Assembly (NCBI GenBank): GCA_963678375.2
Contig: OY782831.1
Location: forward strand, 1,922,001-1,986,000
Direction: 5' to 3'
From: JAEKNW01 sp963678375
GTDB taxonomy: Bacteria > Cloacimonadota > Cloacimonadia > Cloacimonadales > JAFGVF01
Length of the DNA stretch: 64,000 nt
Shown: positions 43,426 through 51,722 of the stretch, in pieces
Numbering within the stretch: the stretch's first letter is position 1
Layout of the letters: the number at the start of each line of letters is the position of its first letter
Position numbers and translations under genes: made by a program
Notes under the pieces: generated by a model
Databases searched by the model: none
What the model saw: the letters and a program-made list of their open reading frames with translations, nothing else
What the model was told of the DNA's origin: nothing

Positions 43426-44322
43426 TTAATAGACTTTACCTTTGATTTTAGCTACAGATAAATTATGTTTATCGAAATGAAGAGCTAAGTCAGAAATTAT
43501 CTTTTCAATAATACTAGGATTATAGAAACTAGCTGTTCCAATGGCAACCATGGAAGCTCCTGCATATAAAAATTCTAGAACATCAAGGTAGTTTTCAGCT
43601 CCACCCATAGCTAGTATAGGAATATCAATTGCTTGGGCTACTCTATAAACATTTGAAATAGCTACAGGTTTAATAGCAGAACCTGAATAACCACAAATCC
43701 TTCTATTTATTCGTGATTTTCCAGTCATAGGATCTATTGCCATACCAAGAAGGGTATTAATCAAGGCTAAAGAGTCCGCTCCGCCTTCTTTAGCAGCTTG
43801 AGCAATCTCTACAATGCTAGTAACATTAGGAGTTAGTTTAATAATCAGTTCTTTATCTGTTAGCTTTCTCAGTCTACTGGTAAGTTGATTAACTACATTA
43901 GCATCAACTCCGAAAGCAATCCCTTCATTTTCTACATTAGGGCAGGAAACATTTACCTCATAACCAGCAATGCTATTAACAGATTCTAAGCGAGTTAATA
44001 CTTGTAAAAACTCTTCTTGAGTTGAGCCAGAAAAGCTAACAATAAGGGGAGTATCATACTTCTCATAATGGGGAAGAGTATGATTTATGAAGTCTTCAAC
44101 ACCTGGATTTTGTAGTCCAATAGAGTTTAATAAACCCCATTCAGTTTCAAAAAGGCGAGGAGAAGGATTCCCTGCTTTTCTATCTTTAGTTATAGTTTTT
44201 GTAACTATAGCACCTAATTTATTAAAATCTAAGTAGTCAGACATCTCATATCCAAAAGTCCCTGAGGCTGTTGTAATTGGGTTTTTGAATTCTAACTTTT
44301 GAAGTTTCGTTTCAAGACTCAT
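43426..44322 (-). CDS. pyrD: Dihydroorotate dehydrogenase, class 1B catalytic subunit
   Basis: 298 aa; the ATG overlaps the pyrK stop (TGATG). It oxidises dihydroorotate to orotate with FMN, passing electrons through PyrK to NAD. Family blocks: NPITTASGTFGYE, GAIVTKTITKDRKAGNPSPR, LLNSIGLQNPG, YEVNVSCPN (with the catalytic Cys), ELIIKLTPNV, LALINTLLGMAID, and GYSGSAIKPVAI...PILAMGGAENYLD. A Cys as catalytic base is typical of class 1. The gene order pyrB-pyrC-pyrK-pyrD makes an NAD-linked 1B enzyme certain in practice. Last gene of the operon. Confidence 0.97.
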   Translation of the reverse strand: MSLETKLQKLEFKNPITTASGTFGYEMSDYLDFNKLGAIVTKTITKDRKAGNPSPRLFETEWGLLNSIGLQNPGVEDFINHTLPHYEKYDTPLIVSFSGSTQEEFLQVLTRLESVNSIAGYEVNVSCPNVENEGIAFGVDANVVNQLTSRLRKLTDKELIIKLTPNVTSIVEIAQAAKEGGADSLALINTLLGMAIDPMTGKSRINRRICGYSGSAIKPVAISNVYRVAQAIDIPILAMGGAENYLDVLEFLYAGASMVAIGTASFYNPSIIEKIISDLALHFDKHNLSVAKIKGKVY

Positions 44323-45068
44323 CAGCTAGTCTCCCATACTATTTCTTGTGAGTTAAAGACTGGTCCATCTTTGCAGACTCTTTTGTACAATGGTTGGTTG
44401 TCGGATGATTTTACTTGCACCGCACAACCATAGCAAACCCCTATTCCACAAGCCATGTATTCCTCTAATGATACTTCAAGAGGAATTGAGTATTCTTGAA
44501 GAATAGATGCTACTGATTTCAACATTGGATTGGGTCCACAGCTATAAGCAATGTCAAATTTCTGCTTGTTCAGAATATTATGTAAGTCAGTTGTTACTAA
44601 GCCTTTTTCTCCAGCAGAACCATCTTCTGTATAGGCATGGTCGCAAGGAAAGATATCAGTCTGGCATTTTCCACCATGAATCCAAGTTACCTTGCAATTA
44701 ACAAGCCTATCCTTTAAAAACCGGAGGGGAGGATAACCTACACCTCCGGAAATTAAGAGGACTGTTTTATTTTTTTCTAGGGTAAAAGCTTTTCCCAAAG
44801 GTCCAAGGATATCCAGTTCCATATTCTGACTAGCTTGGGCTAAAATTCTTGTCCCTTCTCCTAAAATCTTGATAAAGAGAGTAAAAGAGCTTTGATCAGC
44901 TTGGTAAATGCTTATCGGAATACCCAAACGTTGTCCTGGAACTTGATAAGGCAGTTTTACTGTAACAAATTGCCCTGGATAAAATTCAGCATCCATACCT
45001 TCTTTACTAAATTTTAAGAGATAGTAATCATTGTTTAACTTTATGTTTTCTAATAGTTTGCACTTCAT
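44322..45068 (-). CDS. pyrK: Dihydroorotate dehydrogenase electron transfer subunit
   Basis: 248 aa behind GGTAGGA. PyrK binds FAD and a 2Fe-2S cluster and carries electrons from PyrD to NAD. The N-terminal FAD domain has GQRLGIPISIYQ (RxxPxS-like) and the NAD domain has LLISGGVGYPPLRFL. The cluster ligands are in the C-terminal block MACGIGVCYGCAVQ plus RVCKDGPVF, the four Cys in CxxxxCxxC...C spacing. Its stop overlaps pyrD's start, so expression is coupled. Confidence 0.95.
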   Translation of the reverse strand: MKCKLLENIKLNNDYYLLKFSKEGMDAEFYPGQFVTVKLPYQVPGQRLGIPISIYQADQSSFTLFIKILGEGTRILAQASQNMELDILGPLGKAFTLEKNKTVLLISGGVGYPPLRFLKDRLVNCKVTWIHGGKCQTDIFPCDHAYTEDGSAGEKGLVTTDLHNILNKQKFDIAYSCGPNPMLKSVASILQEYSIPLEVSLEEYMACGIGVCYGCAVQVKSSDNQPLYKRVCKDGPVFNSQEIVWETS

Positions 45069-45137
45069 ATATTAAATCCTACCAAATTAATTTGCTTTTG
45101 TGTTTAGAAACATATTTATCTTTTCAGGAAACTAAGA

Positions 45138-46415
45138 CTATTCAGTTTCACCTTGCCAAGTGACTCTTCCTTCACAGATAGTATATTGAACTTTTCCTTT
45201 AAGAGTCTGATTTATATATGGTGTATTAATAGATTTTGACAACATATTATCGCGATTGAAACTGATGTCAGCTTCTAAATCTACAATATTTAAATCAGCT
45301 ATATATCCTTCTTCAATTTTACCAGTTTTGATTCCTAAGAATTGGGCTGGTTTTTCGCTCATTGCTTTAACTAGAGTCGGTAAGTCAAGAATATTTTTTT
45401 GAACTAAGAATGTATTTAAAGAAGCAAAGGCTGTTTCAAAACCATTTATTCCAAAAGGAGCTATGTTATACTCTCTTTCTTTTTCGTAATCAGAGTGAGG
45501 AGCATGGTCCGTAGCTATATAATCAATTGTTCCATCTTTGAGAGCTTCTATGCAGGCTAGTCTATCTTGTTCTCTTCTGAGAGGTGGTTTAACTTTAGTA
45601 TTTGTGTCAAAACCATAGACAGCATCTTCGTTCATAGTAAGATGATGAGGAGTTACTTCGCTAGTTATGGCAACACCATCAGCTTTTGCCTTTCTAACTA
45701 AGTCGATTCCTTTTGCAGTTGAAATATGAGCAATGTGAAGTCTTACTCCTATACTTTCAGCTAACATAATGTCGCGTGCTATGATAATTTCTTCAGCAAG
45801 ACCAGGGATACCACCTAATCCAAGTTGACTAGATATCTTCCCAGCATTAACAAGCCCTGAACCAGCTAAATTATAGTCTTCAGCATGGACAATCACAGGT
45901 AGGTCAAAATTATAAGCATACTTCATACAGTTTTGAGTTAACTTTGCATTTTGAACACAGCCACCGTCATCTGAGACAGCTACAATTCCACCCTCTTTCA
46001 TAATTGCATATTCAGATATTTCTTTGCCTTCAGAACCTTTGGTCATTGCTCCGATAACCTTTACTTTACACTTACCTAAGTCAGCTGCTTTTCTTTGAAT
46101 ATACTCAACTGTTGCAATATTATCAACAACTGGATATGTATTAGGCATTGCACAGATAGTTGTGAAACCACCCTTAGCAGCAGCTGCAGTACCAGTAACA
46201 ATATCTTCTTTATGTGTTTGACCTGGATCTCTAAGATGAGCATGTAAATCAATAAAACCAGGTAATACTAGTTTATTTTCTGCATCGATAATCTTATCAG
46301 CTGATTCATTTATCACATCAGCAATTTTAATAATCGCTTTATCTTCAATTAAAATATCTTTTTGTACAAGTTCATCATTTATAAAAGCTTTTCCATTAGT
46401 AATTAATATTCTCAT
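45138..46415 (-). CDS. pyrC: Dihydroorotase
   Basis: 425 aa with a strong site (AGGAGGAACA). It cyclises carbamoyl-aspartate to dihydroorotate. Zinc ligands and landmarks: GFIDLHAHLRDPGQTHKEDI (His-x-His), a Lys/Asp binuclear site (VIVHAEDY), LHIAHISTAKG, and TDHAPHSDYEKE. This is the class I (PyrC/AllB-like) type of about 425 residues. It lies 8 nt after pyrB and 69 bp before pyrK within the operon. Confidence 0.97.
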   Translation of the reverse strand: MRILITNGKAFINDELVQKDILIEDKAIIKIADVINESADKIIDAENKLVLPGFIDLHAHLRDPGQTHKEDIVTGTAAAAKGGFTTICAMPNTYPVVDNIATVEYIQRKAADLGKCKVKVIGAMTKGSEGKEISEYAIMKEGGIVAVSDDGGCVQNAKLTQNCMKYAYNFDLPVIVHAEDYNLAGSGLVNAGKISSQLGLGGIPGLAEEIIIARDIMLAESIGVRLHIAHISTAKGIDLVRKAKADGVAITSEVTPHHLTMNEDAVYGFDTNTKVKPPLRREQDRLACIEALKDGTIDYIATDHAPHSDYEKEREYNIAPFGINGFETAFASLNTFLVQKNILDLPTLVKAMSEKPAQFLGIKTGKIEEGYIADLNIVDLEADISFNRDNMLSKSINTPYINQTLKGKVQYTICEGRVTWQGETE

Positions 46416-46423
46416 TGTTCCTC

Positions 46424-47362
46424 CTATGCCTGTCCACCTAAGATTAAGAAAAGGAGTGCCATTCTTACTGCAACTCCGTTTGTAACTTGGTCAAGAATTA
46501 CTGATTGTTTTGAATCTGCTATTTCTGGTAAGATTTCAATTCCACGATTCATAGGACCAGGGTGCATAACCAGTGCATCTGCTTTAGCCCATTTAAGAGT
46601 TTCTTTTGAAAGTGAGTAATACTTAGTGTACTCTTCTAAACTTGGGAAAAGACCATCCTTTTGTCTTTCTAATTGCATTCTTAAACCCATAACCGCATCT
46701 GCATCGGTAAGAGCTTCTTTTAAATCATACTCTACTTTACAGCCATAAATCTCTTCCATTTTACTTGGCATAAGTGTTCTTGGTGCACAAACAGTTACTT
46801 CAGCCCCTAACTTCTTCATACCTATAAGATTAGACCTGACAACTCTACTATGAGCAATATCTCCTACAATAGTAACTTTCATACCTTCAAGACTTCCTCT
46901 TTTCTCCCAAATTGAATAAATATCCAAAAGTGCTTGTGTGGGATGTGCATGACGGCCATCACCACCGTTAAGAACTGGTTTACCAGTATATTTATGTACC
47001 ATTTGTGGTGAACCAGGATAGCTGTGTCTGATAATATAAGCGTCTATTCCCATGGCATCTAAAGTTAATACAGTATCTTGCAAACTTTCACCTTTAGATA
47101 GGGAAGAGGTGTTTGCAGAGAAGGAAACAACATCTGCAGAGAGTCTGTGAGCTGCAAGCTCAAAAGACATTAGAGTTCTAGTTGAATTTTCGAAGAAGAG
47201 GGTACATACAGTTTTTCCTCGAAGGGTTGGAATTTTTTTGTATGAACGAGAGTTAATCTCTTTCATCGCTTTGGTACTTTCCAAAATTTGGAGAATTTCT
47301 TCAGCACTATAATCATCTAAATCGAACATGTTACGGTTAACAAAATTAAACTCGTTTTGCAT
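46424..47362 (-). CDS. pyrB: Aspartate carbamoyltransferase catalytic subunit
   Basis: 312 aa. It makes carbamoyl-aspartate, the committed step of pyrimidine synthesis. Carbamoyl-phosphate site FFENSTRTLMSFE, HSYPGSPQ (loop before it: IRH), NGGDGRHAHPTQALLDIYSIWE, and VMHPGPMNRG are all present. No pyrI (regulatory subunit) gene is in the window, so control is likely at the leader. Its own AGGAG site lies 6 nt upstream, inside the leader ORF, whose stop overlaps the pyrB start by 17 nt. This arrangement suggests translational coupling. Confidence 0.97.
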   Translation of the reverse strand: MQNEFNFVNRNMFDLDDYSAEEILQILESTKAMKEINSRSYKKIPTLRGKTVCTLFFENSTRTLMSFELAAHRLSADVVSFSANTSSLSKGESLQDTVLTLDAMGIDAYIIRHSYPGSPQMVHKYTGKPVLNGGDGRHAHPTQALLDIYSIWEKRGSLEGMKVTIVGDIAHSRVVRSNLIGMKKLGAEVTVCAPRTLMPSKMEEIYGCKVEYDLKEALTDADAVMGLRMQLERQKDGLFPSLEEYTKYYSLSKETLKWAKADALVMHPGPMNRGIEILPEIADSKQSVILDQVTNGVAVRMALLFLILGGQA

Positions 47363-47462
47363 TGGTACTCCTGTGATTTAATAGTGAAAAAGGGGAACAG
47401 TTGTCTTGTAATTGTCTTTTAGCAAGAGTTTGGTTAATACTAAGGTAATTAACTTTTTTCAT
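47346..47462 (-). CDS. Leader peptide of the pyr operon, 38 aa
   Basis: ATG at 47462 has the site AAAGGAG 5 nt upstream; 38 codons (MKKVNYLSINQTLAKRQLQD...) end at TAA 47346-47348, beyond the pyrB ATG. No family is recognisable. The ribosome site overlaps the lower stem of a PyrR-type hairpin, so when the hairpin forms the leader cannot be read, and pyrB translation should fall with it. The peptide sequence itself is probably unimportant. Confidence 0.5.
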   Translation of the reverse strand: MKKVNYLSINQTLAKRQLQDNCSPFSLLNHRSTNAKRV

Positions 47463-47469
47463 GTGTTCT

Positions 47470-47499
47470 CCTTTCTGCCTCTCTGGGCAAGATTAAAGG
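47470..47499 (-). promoter_or_regulatory. PyrR-type RNA-binding hairpin in the pyr leader
   Basis: In the transcript, CCUUU then AAUCU then UGCC then the hexaloop CAGAGA then GGCA then G then AAAGG. The upper stem is UGCC/GGCA, the lower stem CCUUU/AAAGG, with an internal bulge between. From memory, the loop CAGAGA followed by GGC fits the CNGNGA hexaloop consensus of PyrR-binding loops in Bacillus pyr leaders. The 3' arm AAAGG overlaps the leader's ribosome site. Confidence 0.65.
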
Positions 47500-47510
47500 T
47501 TTTTATTTAC

Positions 47511-47539
47511 TAATAAAATTTGAAGATAAGATTTGTCAA
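47511..47539 (-). promoter_or_regulatory. Promoter of the pyr operon
   Basis: Read leftward: TTGACA (47534-47539), a 17-nt spacer, then TTATTA (47511-47516). Transcription would begin near 47504, just before the PyrR hairpin, giving an untranslated start of only a few bases. Confidence 0.65.
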
Positions 47540-47560
47540 ATAAAATATGAGAAAACTATG

Positions 47561-47583
47561 TAATTGGTCTTTGATACCAATTA
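47561..47583. promoter_or_regulatory. Inverted repeat upstream of the pyr promoter
   Basis: TAATTGGT-N7-ACCAATTA, a perfect 8-bp inverted repeat 21 bp upstream of the -35 box. It could be an operator or upstream activator site; no regulator is known. Confidence 0.3.
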
Positions 47584-47623
47584 GAATGGGAAATTATAAT
47601 CCACAATAATTAGAAACAAAAAA

Positions 47624-47653
47624 ATCCTGACTTCTTGGAGAAGAGGTCAGGAT
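47624..47653 (-). terminator. Rho-independent terminator of the VirK-like gene
   Basis: Arms ATCCTGAC and GTCAGGAT (8 bp, plus internal pairs) followed leftward by a run of seven T. Confidence 0.9.
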
Positions 47654-47682
47654 CTCATATTCTAATTACTTTATCGATTTAA

Positions 47683-48144
47683 TTATTCAGCGTAAAAATA
47701 AACTGCTCCATCATTTTTTCCATCATTGATTTCGGAGAAGAAATTCTCATCCATTTCAATGTTTAAGTCTTTAGCATCTGCATACTGGGCAGTAATTTTC
47801 ACTTTGTTATCATCGCCAACTCTGAACTTAGCATAATTATAGATATATCCACCATAATTAATAAGTTTGCTTTGTGAAAATACTACAAAAGCAGTTGGGT
47901 TGCCAATAGACATAGGAGCAAAATATTCCCAGACATCCACACCCATTCCACCTATAGCGTTTGGTGCAGATTTTTCTTCATTTCCTGATATAAGTTTGCA
48001 TTTACCATATTCAGCTACTACTCTAACATTCTTTCCTGCTCTTAAAGCATCCATCAAATCATCAAAGTTCTTTAGCTGAGATGGTTTAGCAACAACAGTA
48101 AGAGTAATCATCATTAAAACAATAATTAACACAGTCTTTTTCAT
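47683..48144 (-). CDS. VirK-like exported protein
   Basis: 153 aa behind CTGGAGGA. A signal peptide covers residues 1-19 (MKKTVLIIVLMMITLTVVA). The mature part (QLKNFDDLMDALRAGKNVRVVAEYGKCKL...VDVWEYFAPMSIG...IVFSQSKLI) resembles the VirK family, first named from a plant-pathogen virulence locus but widespread with unknown function. Two motifs, 'LMDALRAGK.VRVV.EYGKCKL' and 'ITAQYAD.KDLN', carry the match. It has its own terminator and lies 84 bp from the clpB stop, so it may be read from its own promoter. Confidence 0.65.
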   Translation of the reverse strand: MKKTVLIIVLMMITLTVVAKPSQLKNFDDLMDALRAGKNVRVVAEYGKCKLISGNEEKSAPNAIGGMGVDVWEYFAPMSIGNPTAFVVFSQSKLINYGGYIYNYAKFRVGDDNKVKITAQYADAKDLNIEMDENFFSEINDGKNDGAVYFYAE

Positions 48145-48228
48145 TCAAATCCTCCAGAATCTTAATATGAATGAAAAGAATATTAACAGTGTTAACTTGT
48201 CAATGAATTTTCTTATCTGCCTCATTAT

Positions 48229-50817
48229 CTACAGGTTATTGTCGTTATTAAATATAAAGCTTCCATCACGGTAATCCACGGTAATTTCACTATTTTGACT
48301 TACTTCACCAGCAATTAACTTAGTAGCTAGTCTGTTCTCAACTTCTCTTTGGATAACTCTTTTTAGAGGTCTTGCTCCAAACTGAGGGTCATAGCCTTCC
48401 TCTGCTATTTTATCTATCAAGGTAGGTGTGAAACGAAGAGCTACTCTCTGTTCAGTAAGTCTTCTTTTCAAAATATCAAGATTTAATTCAACAATCTGTT
48501 TTATTTGATCTTGATTAAGTTTTTGAAAAACAATAATTTCATCTAACCTGTTGATAAATTCAGGTTTAAAATATTGATGAAGAAGAGGGAAAAGCTTTTC
48601 TTTCAATTCCTGACTATCACTACTTTGATCATCATAGATCATCTGAGCTCCGATATTTGAAGTTAATATAATGATAGCATTCTTAAAATCAATAGTTCTA
48701 CCTTGGCCATCAGTAAGTCTTCCATCATCAAAAATCTGCAACAGTATATTAAAAACATCTGTATGTGCTTTTTCAATTTCATCAAATAGGATTACGGAAT
48801 AAGGTCTCCTTCTTACAGCTTCGGTTAGGTATCCTCCTTGGTCATAACCGACATAACCTGGAGGAGCTCCAATCAAACGGGCAACAGAATGTTTCTCCAT
48901 ATATTCAGACATATCAACTCTAATTATAGCCTTATCGGTATCAAAAAGGAAATCAGCTAAAGTTTTGGCTAACTCAGTCTTACCAACTCCAGTTGGTCCT
49001 AAGAAAAGAAATGTACCAATTGGCTTATTTTGATCTGCTATACCTGATCTTGATCTTCTTATGGCATTTGATAAGGCTGTTATTCCTTCCTTTTGGCCAA
49101 TTACTCTTTTAGATAGAATATCTTCCATCTTGATAAGCTTAGTCATTTCATTAGTAAGAAGCTTGGTTACTGGAATATTAGTCCATTTAGCAACAACTTC
49201 AGCAATAATCTCTTCATCAACATTCTCTTTGAGAATTCTATCTTCAGCTGGTATAGCCATTAATTTTTGTTTATTTTCTTCTAACTGAGCAATTTTTTCA
49301 GGAAGTTTACCATATTTAAGCTCAGCTGCTTGATTTAATTGGCCATTTCGTTCTGCTTTTTCTATATCATTTTTTAGCTTGTCAAGTTCCTCTGAAGCTG
49401 AATTTAAGCTATTTAAAAGTTCTTTTTCATAAGACCATTTTGCTTTAAGATTATTTTCTTTATCACGTAAATTTGATATTTCAATATCTATCTTTTTCTT
49501 TCTTTCTTTTGAAAGCTCATCTTTATCTTTTTTCATGGAGAGTTTTTCAATTTCTAACTGCTTGATTTTTCTAGCTAGTTCATCTATTTCAGTAGGCATA
49601 GAATCAATTTCCATTTTTAGTTGGGCACAAGCTTCATCAACTAAGTCAATTGCTTTGTCTGGCAAGAATCTGTCACTTATATACCTATTGGAGAGATAAG
49701 CTGCAGAGACCAGCGCACCATCGGTAATTTGAACTCCGTGATGGATTTCATATTTATCTTTGATACCACGTAGTATTGATATAGTATCTGTTTCACTTGG
49801 TTCTTTAACCATTACAGGTTGAAATCTTCTTTCAAGAGCAGGATCTTTTTCAATGTATTTTCTATATTCATTAAGGGTTGTTGCTCCTACACAGTGGAGA
49901 GATCCTCTTGCGAGAGCAGGTTTTAACATATTAGAGGCATCCATGGAACCTTCTGAAGCTCCAGCTCCAACAACTGTGTGAATTTCATCAATAAAGAGAA
50001 TTAATTTTCCCTCGTTGCTTTCGACTTCTTTCAAAACTGCTTTTAGCCTATCTTCAAATTCTCCTCGATATTTTGCTCCAGCTATCAAAGATGCCATATC
50101 AAGCTCTAAGATCTCTTTGTTCTTAAGATTCTCAGGAATATCACTATCGATGATTCGTTTAGCTAGTCCCTCTATAATAGCAGTTTTACCTACACCAGGT
50201 TCACCAATTAATACTGGATTGTTCTTTCTTCTTCTAGATAAAATTTGGATAACTCTTCTAATCTCTTCATCTCTACCAATTACTGGGTCTAGTTTTCCAT
50301 TTTTTGCTAGCTTAGTTAGATTGCGTGTGTATTTTTCTAAGGCTTGGTATTTAACTTCAGGATTCTCATCTGTGACTCTTTGATTTCCTCTTACTTCTTT
50401 CAAAGCAAGCATAACAGCATCATAAGTAATACCAAATCTCTTTATAATTTGCTCACTTTTTTTCCCTTTTAGAATTAAAGCTAAAAAGAGATGTTCAACA
50501 CTTATGTAATCATCTTGTAGTTTCTTAGCTTGTTTTTCAGCTTCTAAGAAGATATCATTTAGCTCTTTTGAAAGATAATTCTGGGTTTGACCTTGGATTT
50601 TGGCTAGCTTGTTTAATTCCTTATCAGCATCCCTGATTAAGTCCCTGAGGGGGATATTTATTTTTTGTAATAATGGAATAACAATAGACTCTTCAGTCTT
50701 TAGTAAAGAATTTAAAAGATGTATTTCATTTATCTCTTGGTGGTAATATTCATTAGCTAATCCTGAAAGGTTATTAACGACTTCCCGCGATTTAATAGTG
50801 TATTTTTCAAAATTCAT
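48229..50817 (-). CDS. clpB: ATP-dependent chaperone ClpB
   Basis: 862 aa, start behind TAGGAGGAGAAT. A disaggregase that works with DnaK to pull proteins from aggregates. It has the two-lobed Clp N-domain (3-145), AAA1 with Walker A GEPGVGKT and Walker B ILFIDEIHT, the coiled-coil middle domain (about 400-530: LARKIKQLEIEKLSMKKDKDELSKERKKK...), and AAA2 with GPTGVGKTELAK, VILFDEIEKAH and GARPLKRVIQ. The full length and the middle domain separate it from ClpA/ClpC. A CIRCE-like inverted repeat 66 bp upstream of the start suggests heat-shock control. Confidence 0.98.
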   Translation of the reverse strand: MNFEKYTIKSREVVNNLSGLANEYYHQEINEIHLLNSLLKTEESIVIPLLQKINIPLRDLIRDADKELNKLAKIQGQTQNYLSKELNDIFLEAEKQAKKLQDDYISVEHLFLALILKGKKSEQIIKRFGITYDAVMLALKEVRGNQRVTDENPEVKYQALEKYTRNLTKLAKNGKLDPVIGRDEEIRRVIQILSRRRKNNPVLIGEPGVGKTAIIEGLAKRIIDSDIPENLKNKEILELDMASLIAGAKYRGEFEDRLKAVLKEVESNEGKLILFIDEIHTVVGAGASEGSMDASNMLKPALARGSLHCVGATTLNEYRKYIEKDPALERRFQPVMVKEPSETDTISILRGIKDKYEIHHGVQITDGALVSAAYLSNRYISDRFLPDKAIDLVDEACAQLKMEIDSMPTEIDELARKIKQLEIEKLSMKKDKDELSKERKKKIDIEISNLRDKENNLKAKWSYEKELLNSLNSASEELDKLKNDIEKAERNGQLNQAAELKYGKLPEKIAQLEENKQKLMAIPAEDRILKENVDEEIIAEVVAKWTNIPVTKLLTNEMTKLIKMEDILSKRVIGQKEGITALSNAIRRSRSGIADQNKPIGTFLFLGPTGVGKTELAKTLADFLFDTDKAIIRVDMSEYMEKHSVARLIGAPPGYVGYDQGGYLTEAVRRRPYSVILFDEIEKAHTDVFNILLQIFDDGRLTDGQGRTIDFKNAIIILTSNIGAQMIYDDQSSDSQELKEKLFPLLHQYFKPEFINRLDEIIVFQKLNQDQIKQIVELNLDILKRRLTEQRVALRFTPTLIDKIAEEGYDPQFGARPLKRVIQREVENRLATKLIAGEVSQNSEITVDYRDGSFIFNNDNNL

Positions 50818-50845
50818 ATTCTCCTCCTACAATGAATTATAAATA

Positions 50846-50874
50846 TAAAATAATTAAGCCGGTTAATATGTCAA
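50846..50874 (-). promoter_or_regulatory. Predicted promoter of clpB
   Basis: Leftward TTGACA (50869-50874), 17-nt spacer, ATTTTA (50846-50851). The -35 is perfect, the -10 poor. Confidence 0.35.
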
Positions 50875-50882
50875 ATTATTTT

Positions 50883-50909
50883 TTAGCAGACTTTAGTTAT
50901 GACTGCTAA
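50883..50909. promoter_or_regulatory. CIRCE-like operator upstream of clpB (possible HrcA site)
   Basis: Read leftward: TTAGCAGTC-N9-GTCTGCTAA. From memory, the HrcA operator CIRCE is TTAGCACTC-N9-GAGTGCTAA; 15 of 18 arm bases agree and the 9-nt spacer is exact. It lies 8 bp upstream of the -35 box, and no gene other than clpB is nearby on that strand. Confidence 0.55.
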
Positions 50910-51188
50910 AAACGAAAAATAACATAACTCTTCCTAGTTGAAGTTATTCAAAAGTAGGTTTTTCTATTTCTCCTTTATTGTTAGTGTCCTAATTTAATCC
51001 CAAAGTTTTTTAGGGATTCTAATAATCAAGAAGCTAAATAGATATTACAAAAAATGCAAGAACTTTGGATAAGTATTTGATAATAGGTAATTTATGGATT
51101 GAAATAGTTTAGTTTAGGATAAACTTAATAAGACTTCTGGCTTATAATTGTTTTAGAGTTTTAGAAAGCTAAAAGAGGATTAATGATG
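50910..51188. other. Intergenic region between queH and clpB
   Basis: About 280 bp. It contains only repeat copy D and AT-rich flanks; no frame longer than a few codons with a ribosome site is visible. Confidence 0.4.
50976..51031. repeat. Intergenic hairpin repeat, copy D
   Basis: The same 56-bp element, with ends TATTGTTAGT and TCTAATAATCAAGA. TTGTTAG pairs with CTAATAA (one G-T), then after a mismatch a further G-T-rich stem forms. It is the most divergent copy. It lies between queH and clpB, both leftward. Confidence 0.65.
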
Positions 51189-51716
51189 TTACTTCCGATA
51201 GTAACGATCCCTTTCAGAGTAGATGCAACCACAATACTGCTGTCTATACATCCCTTCTTCTTTAGATAGTTCAATTCCTTCTTTCCAGTATTCTCGGAAG
51301 TCTTGATAAAAGAAATCAACTCCATATTCTTTAGCTAAGGATTGGGCAATTTCAATCATTAAGTTATGGTTTTGATGTTTGGAATATAGTAGGGTGGAAG
51401 TAAAAGCATCAAATTTACCTTTTTTAGCAATAATAGCAGTATATTTTAGTCTTTCATAATAGCATGAGATACATCTTTTATTTTCTTTAAAAACTGAATT
51501 TTGGATGAATCTGTCTAAGTCATACTCATCCTTTTCAATATAGGAGATATTATGCTTGTTGATAAATTCCCTTAAAGTATTTCTTCTTTTCTCATATTCA
51601 GTATAAGGGTGGATATTGTGATTAAACCAGAAAGCAGTAATATCATGGTCATCTTTTAAATGTGTATAAGGAGCTATAAAACAGGGACCACAGCAAACAT
51701 GTATTAATAATTTCAT
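51189..51716 (-). CDS. queH: Epoxyqueuosine reductase QueH (DUF208)
   Basis: 175 aa behind TGAGGTA. QueH reduces epoxyqueuosine to queuosine in tRNA, the last step of queuosine synthesis, replacing the cobalamin enzyme QueG. The metal- and cluster-binding pattern is complete: HVCCGPC at the N-terminus, CISCYYERL in the middle, and YRQQYCGCIYSERDR near the end. The length is typical of the shorter members. It overlaps the stop of the TtcA-like gene region (its site lies in the previous stop), so the two tRNA-modifying genes form an operon. Confidence 0.93.
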   Translation of the reverse strand: MKLLIHVCCGPCFIAPYTHLKDDHDITAFWFNHNIHPYTEYEKRRNTLREFINKHNISYIEKDEYDLDRFIQNSVFKENKRCISCYYERLKYTAIIAKKGKFDAFTSTLLYSKHQNHNLMIEIAQSLAKEYGVDFFYQDFREYWKEGIELSKEEGMYRQQYCGCIYSERDRYYRK

Positions 51717-51722
51717 ATTACC

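Noticed and set aside
47346..47539. A classical transcription attenuator for the pyr operon
   Set aside because: No GC-rich hairpin followed by a T-tract lies between the promoter and pyrB; the only structure is the PyrR-type hairpin at the leader's ribosome site.
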